From an uncultured Amaricoccus sp. (lineage in GTDB: Bacteria; Pseudomonadota; Alphaproteobacteria; Rhodobacterales; Rhodobacteraceae): a stretch of 8,333 nucleotides of DNA. A model generated the notes under the pieces. The model did not search any database and had not been told where the DNA came from. It saw only the letters and a program-made list of their open reading frames with translations. The stretch spans positions 1 through 8,333 of the forward strand of contig NZ_CALLYO010000277.1 of assembly GCF_937858865.1 (NCBI RefSeq). Reading direction: 5' to 3'. The position numbers and the translations under genes were made by a program. Each line of letters opens with the position of its first letter. Positions within the stretch are counted from its first letter, which is position 1. Positions 5,532-8,333 of the stretch are shown here, one piece after another.

Positions 5532-7124
5532 TCAATCCTCGAGGACGAGCTCGGGCGTGCAGCCGATCCGCTCGGCCAGCGCCTGCAGCCGCCGCTCCAC
5601 CGCTTCGCCGGCGAAGGCACGCCCCGGCCCGCGCAGCCGGAGCATGAGCCGCCCCTCGCCCCGCACCAGGGCGGCATGGTCGAGCGCGCCGGTGGCCGAT
5701 CCCGAGAGCATCGCCCCGAGCCGCATGGCACGGCCGAGAACCGCGGCCTCGGCCGCCCGCTCGGGCGAGAGCAGCCGCCGGCAGGGCTCCACCTCGTCGA
5801 CCGGCGACACCACCTTGTAGCGGTTGAGCAGCGCGAGCCCGAGGAAGACGCGGTCGGCATGGTCGATGCCCGCGACGTTCGCCCGCGTCACCGACTCGAA
5901 GCAGAGCTCGGCCCGGTAGTCTGGATGCGCCCGCCAGTTCACGTCGTGCAGCAGGCAGGCGGCGAGGATGAGCCGCCGCTCGGCCGGCGAACGGTCGGCG
6001 AAGAAGTCGCCGAGCCAGGCGGCGAGCGCTGCACCGAAACCGGGCTGCCGCGCCGAGGCGGCCTCCATGTGGCGGCAGGCCTCGATGAGCGGATCGAGGA
6101 CCCGCATCGCCTCCGGCATCTGGCGATAGAGCAGCCCCTCGCGCAAGCCGTAGGCAGAGATCGAGACGCGCGCCGGCTCGAACCGGCGCAGGAACGCGGC
6201 CAGGACGTCGCCGGCGAGCGGGATGAGCGAGAGCCGCGCCGCGGACGTGCCGGTCAGGGAGCTGAGCGTCGCCTGATCCTGGGTGCGCACCCATTTCACC
6301 GTCTCGAGGAGCTGGGGAATCGGCGGAGCATAGTCGTGCAACACCTTGAGCGGATAGCCGACACGCTCCATGTCGAGCCGCGCGATGGCCCGCCACGATC
6401 CGCCGACGAGAAAGAGCCGCTGCTCGGTGGCCGGGATCGCCTTGCGCAGCGCCTTCAGCTCCTTGCGGATCGCCTTCGCCTGCAAGGCCGGATCGCGGAT
6501 GTCGGCGAGCTGCAGCGGCCCGAGGGGCGAGCTCGCGCAGGCACGGATCTCGCCCTTCGAGACCTGGGCGAGCTCCATCGAGGCGCCGCCCATGTCGCAG
6601 ACGAGGCCGTCGGCATCGGGCCAGCCGAGGAGCACCCCCTTCGCCGCGAGCCGCGCCTCCTCCGAGCCGCTCGCCACATGCAGCTGCAGACCGGTCGCGC
6701 GCTCGATCTCGTCGCAGAAGGCCGGCCCGTCGGAGGCGAGCCGCACCGCCGCCGTGGCAAGCGCGATCAGCCCGGAAAGCTCCATCCCGTCGGCGAGCGC
6801 GGCGAAGCGCTTCAGCGCCGCAAGCGCCTTGGCGCGGCCGGCCGGGCTGAGGTGCCCCGTCTCGCGCAGCCCCGCGCCAAGCCCGCAGAGCACCTTTTCG
6901 TTGTAGAAATAGGCCGGGCTTCGCGCGATCCCGTCGAAGACGACGAGCCGCACCGAGTTCGAGCCCACGTCGATCACGCCGATGCGCTTGAGCCGGGCCT
7001 TGGCGGCTTCCTCGGCATGCGACCGGGGCAGCTCGGCGATGCTCTCTGGCGGCACGGGCCCCGAATCCCCCTGGTTTCCGGCGCGGCCAGATCTCGCATC
7101 CGACGCGCCTCGCGTCAATCGCAT
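5532..7124 (-). CDS. ppx: Exopolyphosphatase, Ppx/GppA family
   Basis: A 530-residue Ppx/GppA phosphatase. These enzymes remove terminal phosphates from polyphosphate, or convert pppGpp to ppGpp; next to ppk1, polyphosphate hydrolysis is the likelier role. The ASKHA-fold ATPase-like core is visible: DVGSNSVRL (52-60), ATAAVR (123-128), SGSEEARLAAKG (152-163, with the catalytic Glu expected here), and the phosphate loop CDMGGASMEL (176-185). A C-terminal HD-like helical domain carries LLHDVNWRAHPDYR (391-404, His393/Asp394). Residues 1-45 before KRIGVIDVGS are a low-complexity extension, and the first ATG (7124) has only a poor ribosome site. A GTG at codon 24 (7055), preceded by an AGGGGGA stretch, would give 507 residues and is a real alternative start. 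It lies 72 bp downstream of ppk and is probably co-transcribed with it. It is convergent with the fadJ side, and I see no intrinsic terminator for the leftward direction. Confidence 0.92.
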   Translation of the reverse strand: MRLTRGASDARSGRAGNQGDSGPVPPESIAELPRSHAEEAAKARLKRIGVIDVGSNSVRLVVFDGIARSPAYFYNEKVLCGLGAGLRETGHLSPAGRAKALAALKRFAALADGMELSGLIALATAAVRLASDGPAFCDEIERATGLQLHVASGSEEARLAAKGVLLGWPDADGLVCDMGGASMELAQVSKGEIRACASSPLGPLQLADIRDPALQAKAIRKELKALRKAIPATEQRLFLVGGSWRAIARLDMERVGYPLKVLHDYAPPIPQLLETVKWVRTQDQATLSSLTGTSAARLSLIPLAGDVLAAFLRRFEPARVSISAYGLREGLLYRQMPEAMRVLDPLIEACRHMEAASARQPGFGAALAAWLGDFFADRSPAERRLILAACLLHDVNWRAHPDYRAELCFESVTRANVAGIDHADRVFLGLALLNRYKVVSPVDEVEPCRRLLSPERAAEAAVLGRAMRLGAMLSGSATGALDHAALVRGEGRLMLRLRGPGRAFAGEAVERRLQALAERIGCTPELVLED

Positions 7125-7175
7125 CGCGCCAAGCGGAGGAGTTCCTGAGGAGCTGCGCGAGCGTCTCGCGCCAAG
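7124..7175 (-). repeat. 10-bp direct repeat flanking the ppk-ppx gap
   Basis: TCGCGCCAAG occurs at 7124-7133 and again at 7166-7175 (on the - strand CTTGGCGCGA). The copies start 42 bp apart, about four helical turns. One copy runs into the first base of the annotated ppx ATG; the other overlaps the hairpin at 7155-7171. It may be a pair of protein-binding half-sites or chance in GC-rich DNA. Confidence 0.3.
7155..7171 (-). other. Intercistronic hairpin between ppk and ppx
   Basis: GCGCGAG (7155-7161) and CTCGCGC (7165-7171) form a perfect 7-bp stem with a three-base loop. It lies 25 bases after the ppk stop and 30 bases before the annotated ppx ATG. On the - strand no T-run follows, so it is not a canonical terminator. 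It could stabilise the ppk 3' end, act as an RNA processing site, or reduce ppx expression relative to ppk. Confidence 0.4.
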
Positions 7176-7196
7176 GCCCTGAGAACGCTTCCCCTC

Positions 7197-8333
7197 TCAG
7201 GCGTCATGGACGAGCTGAATCACGTCGCGGGCACCGGCCCGGCCGCGGCCGGAGAGCGAGGGGTTCTCCATGAAGAAGCGGTGGCAGGAGAAGAGATGCT
7301 CGCCCGGCAGAGCGTCATGGCGGCGGTACATCCCGTCCGGCTGCGCCACCCAGCTCTGCGCCTGGTCGTGCATGTTGGCGGCCATGATCTGGTCGATGAT
7401 CTGCGCATGCACCGTCGGGTTGGTGATCTCGACCAGCGTCTCGACCCGCCGCGTCAGGTTCCGCTCCATCCAGTCGGCCGAGCTGATGTAGACCCGCGCC
7501 TCGGGCGAGGGCAGCCCGTGGCCGTTGCCGAAGCAGACGATGCGGCTGTGCTCGAGGAAGCGCCCGATGATCGACTTCACCCGGATGTTCTCCGAGAGCC
7601 CGGCGACCCCCGCCCTCAGCCCGCAGATCCCGCGCACCACCATGTCGATCCTGACCCCGGCCTGGCTCGCCGCGTAGAGCGCGTCGATCACCTCGGGGTC
7701 GGTGATGGCGTTGAGCTTCACCCAGACCTGCGCCGGCCGCCCCGCCTTCGCATGCCCGATCTCGGCCTCCAGCCCCTCGAGGATGCGCGGCTTGATCATG
7801 TGCGGCGAGATGGCGAGCTTCTCGAGGCTCTCCGGCCGCACGTAGCCGGTCACGTAGTTGAAGACCTTCGTCGCGTCCCGCCCCAGCGCCTTGTCGCAGG
7901 TGAAGAGCGACAGGTCGGTGTAGATGTTCGCCGTCCCCGGATGGTAGTTCCCGGTCCCGAAGTGGGTGTAGGTGACGAGCGCATCCCCCTCGCGCCGCAC
8001 CACGGTCGAGATCTTCGCGTGCGTCTTCCACTCGATGAACCCGTAGGTCACCTGCGCTCCCGCCCGCTCCAGCCGCCGCGACTGGCGGATGTTCGCCGCC
8101 TCGTCGAAGCGCGCCTTGAGCTCGATCAGCGCCGTCACTGACTTGCCCGCCTCCGCCGCCTCGCAGAGCGCCGCGACGATCGGGCTGTCCCGCGACGTGC
8201 GGTAGAGCGTCTGCTTGATCGCCAGCACGTCGGGGTCGATCGCCGCCTGGTTCAGGAAGCGCACCACGATGTCGAAGGTCTCGTAGGGGTGGTGCAGCAG
8301 CATGTCCTTCTGCCGGATCGCCGCGAAGATGTC
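7197..8333 (-). CDS. ppk: Polyphosphate kinase 1, C-terminal part (N-terminus outside window)
   Basis: The frame is open to the right edge; 378 C-terminal residues are visible. PPK1 reversibly transfers the γ-phosphate of ATP to inorganic polyphosphate, usually at the inner membrane. The visible part begins inside the family block [20 protein letters not shown] and covers both phospholipase-D-like C-terminal domains. Counting from the first visible residue, key residues are Arg45 ([10 protein letters not shown]), Arg75 ([10 protein letters not shown]), the autophosphorylated His105 (EWKTHAKI), Arg234 (VRGICGLR) and His262 (RFLEHSRI). Adding 330 to each gives exactly 375, 405, 435, 564 and 592 of the E. 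coli enzyme as I remember it, so the catalytic part is complete without gaps. The protein runs about 20 residues past the E. coli end, with a Gly/Arg-rich tail ([12 protein letters not shown]). ppx follows after 72 bp on the same strand, a common alphaproteobacterial pair. The promoter lies beyond the window. Confidence 0.95.
   Translation of the reverse strand, partial: DIFAAIRQKDMLLHHPYETFDIVVRFLNQAAIDPDVLAIKQTLYRTSRDSPIVAALCEAAEAGKSVTALIELKARFDEAANIRQSRRLERAGAQVTYGFIEWKTHAKISTVVRREGDALVTYTHFGTGNYHPGTANIYTDLSLFTCDKALGRDATKVFNYVTGYVRPESLEKLAISPHMIKPRILEGLEAEIGHAKAGRPAQVWVKLNAITDPEVIDALYAASQAGVRIDMVVRGICGLRAGVAGLSENIRVKSIIGRFLEHSRIVCFGNGHGLPSPEARVYISSADWMERNLTRRVETLVEITNPTVHAQIIDQIMAANMHDQAQSWVAQPDGMYRRHDALPGEHLFSCHRFFMENPSLSGRGRAGARDVIQLVHDA

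Noticed and set aside
5676..7148. A 490-codon open frame on the + strand across ppx
   Set aside because: Arg/Glu/Gly-rich shadow with no motif; the - strand frame has all Ppx/GppA motifs.
7206..8141. A 311-codon open frame on the + strand across ppk
   Set aside because: Shadow of ppk; the catalytic residues of PPK1 lie in the - strand frame at exact family spacing.

Overview
The window is GC-rich, densely coding DNA with a strong preference for C- or G-ending codons. It looks like an alphaproteobacterium, most likely of the Rhodobacterales. Three things support this, the last two resting partly on memory of homologues: the β-oxidation gene order (glutathione transferase, thiolase, cupin, FadJ), the form of the FadJ hydratase motif, and the ppk-ppx pair. 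I could run no search, so the taxonomy is an inference. I see no mobile elements, CRISPR arrays, tRNAs or rRNAs.

Left part (1-2031, + strand): a tightly packed operon enters from the left. It holds the C-terminal part of a glutathione S-transferase, an acetyl-CoA C-acyltransferase (thiolase) whose ATG overlaps the transferase stop, and a small single-domain cupin starting two bases after the thiolase stop. A 178-bp gap (2032-2209) follows. It holds GC-rich hairpins, an AT-rich promoter-like stretch and a perfect 14-bp palindrome (2165-2178) that looks like an operator. It leads into a FadJ-type bifunctional enoyl-CoA hydratase/3-hydroxyacyl-CoA dehydrogenase (2210-4411). Thiolase and FadJ together cover the last three steps of β-oxidation.

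Middle (4412-5531): 15 bp after fadJ lies an uncharacterised membrane-anchored protein. Its C-terminal half resembles the M48 metallopeptidase fold, but the HExxH zinc motif is gone, so it is a candidate pseudoprotease. The 232-bp gap after it is not empty. The + strand can fold into a long interrupted hairpin (5375-5460), followed by a textbook intrinsic terminator (5483-5517) and preceded by a weak promoter-like pair. It may be an unassigned small RNA gene or a structured 3' UTR.

Right part (5532-8333, - strand): a convergent polyphosphate operon. ppk1 (polyphosphate kinase, N-terminal part beyond the right edge) is followed after 72 bp by ppx (exopolyphosphatase), so synthesis and breakdown of polyphosphate are encoded together. 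The ppk-ppx gap carries a perfect 7-bp-stem hairpin and a 10-bp direct repeat.

The most interesting items are the zinc-motif-less M48-like protein, the candidate structured RNA, and the palindrome in front of fadJ.
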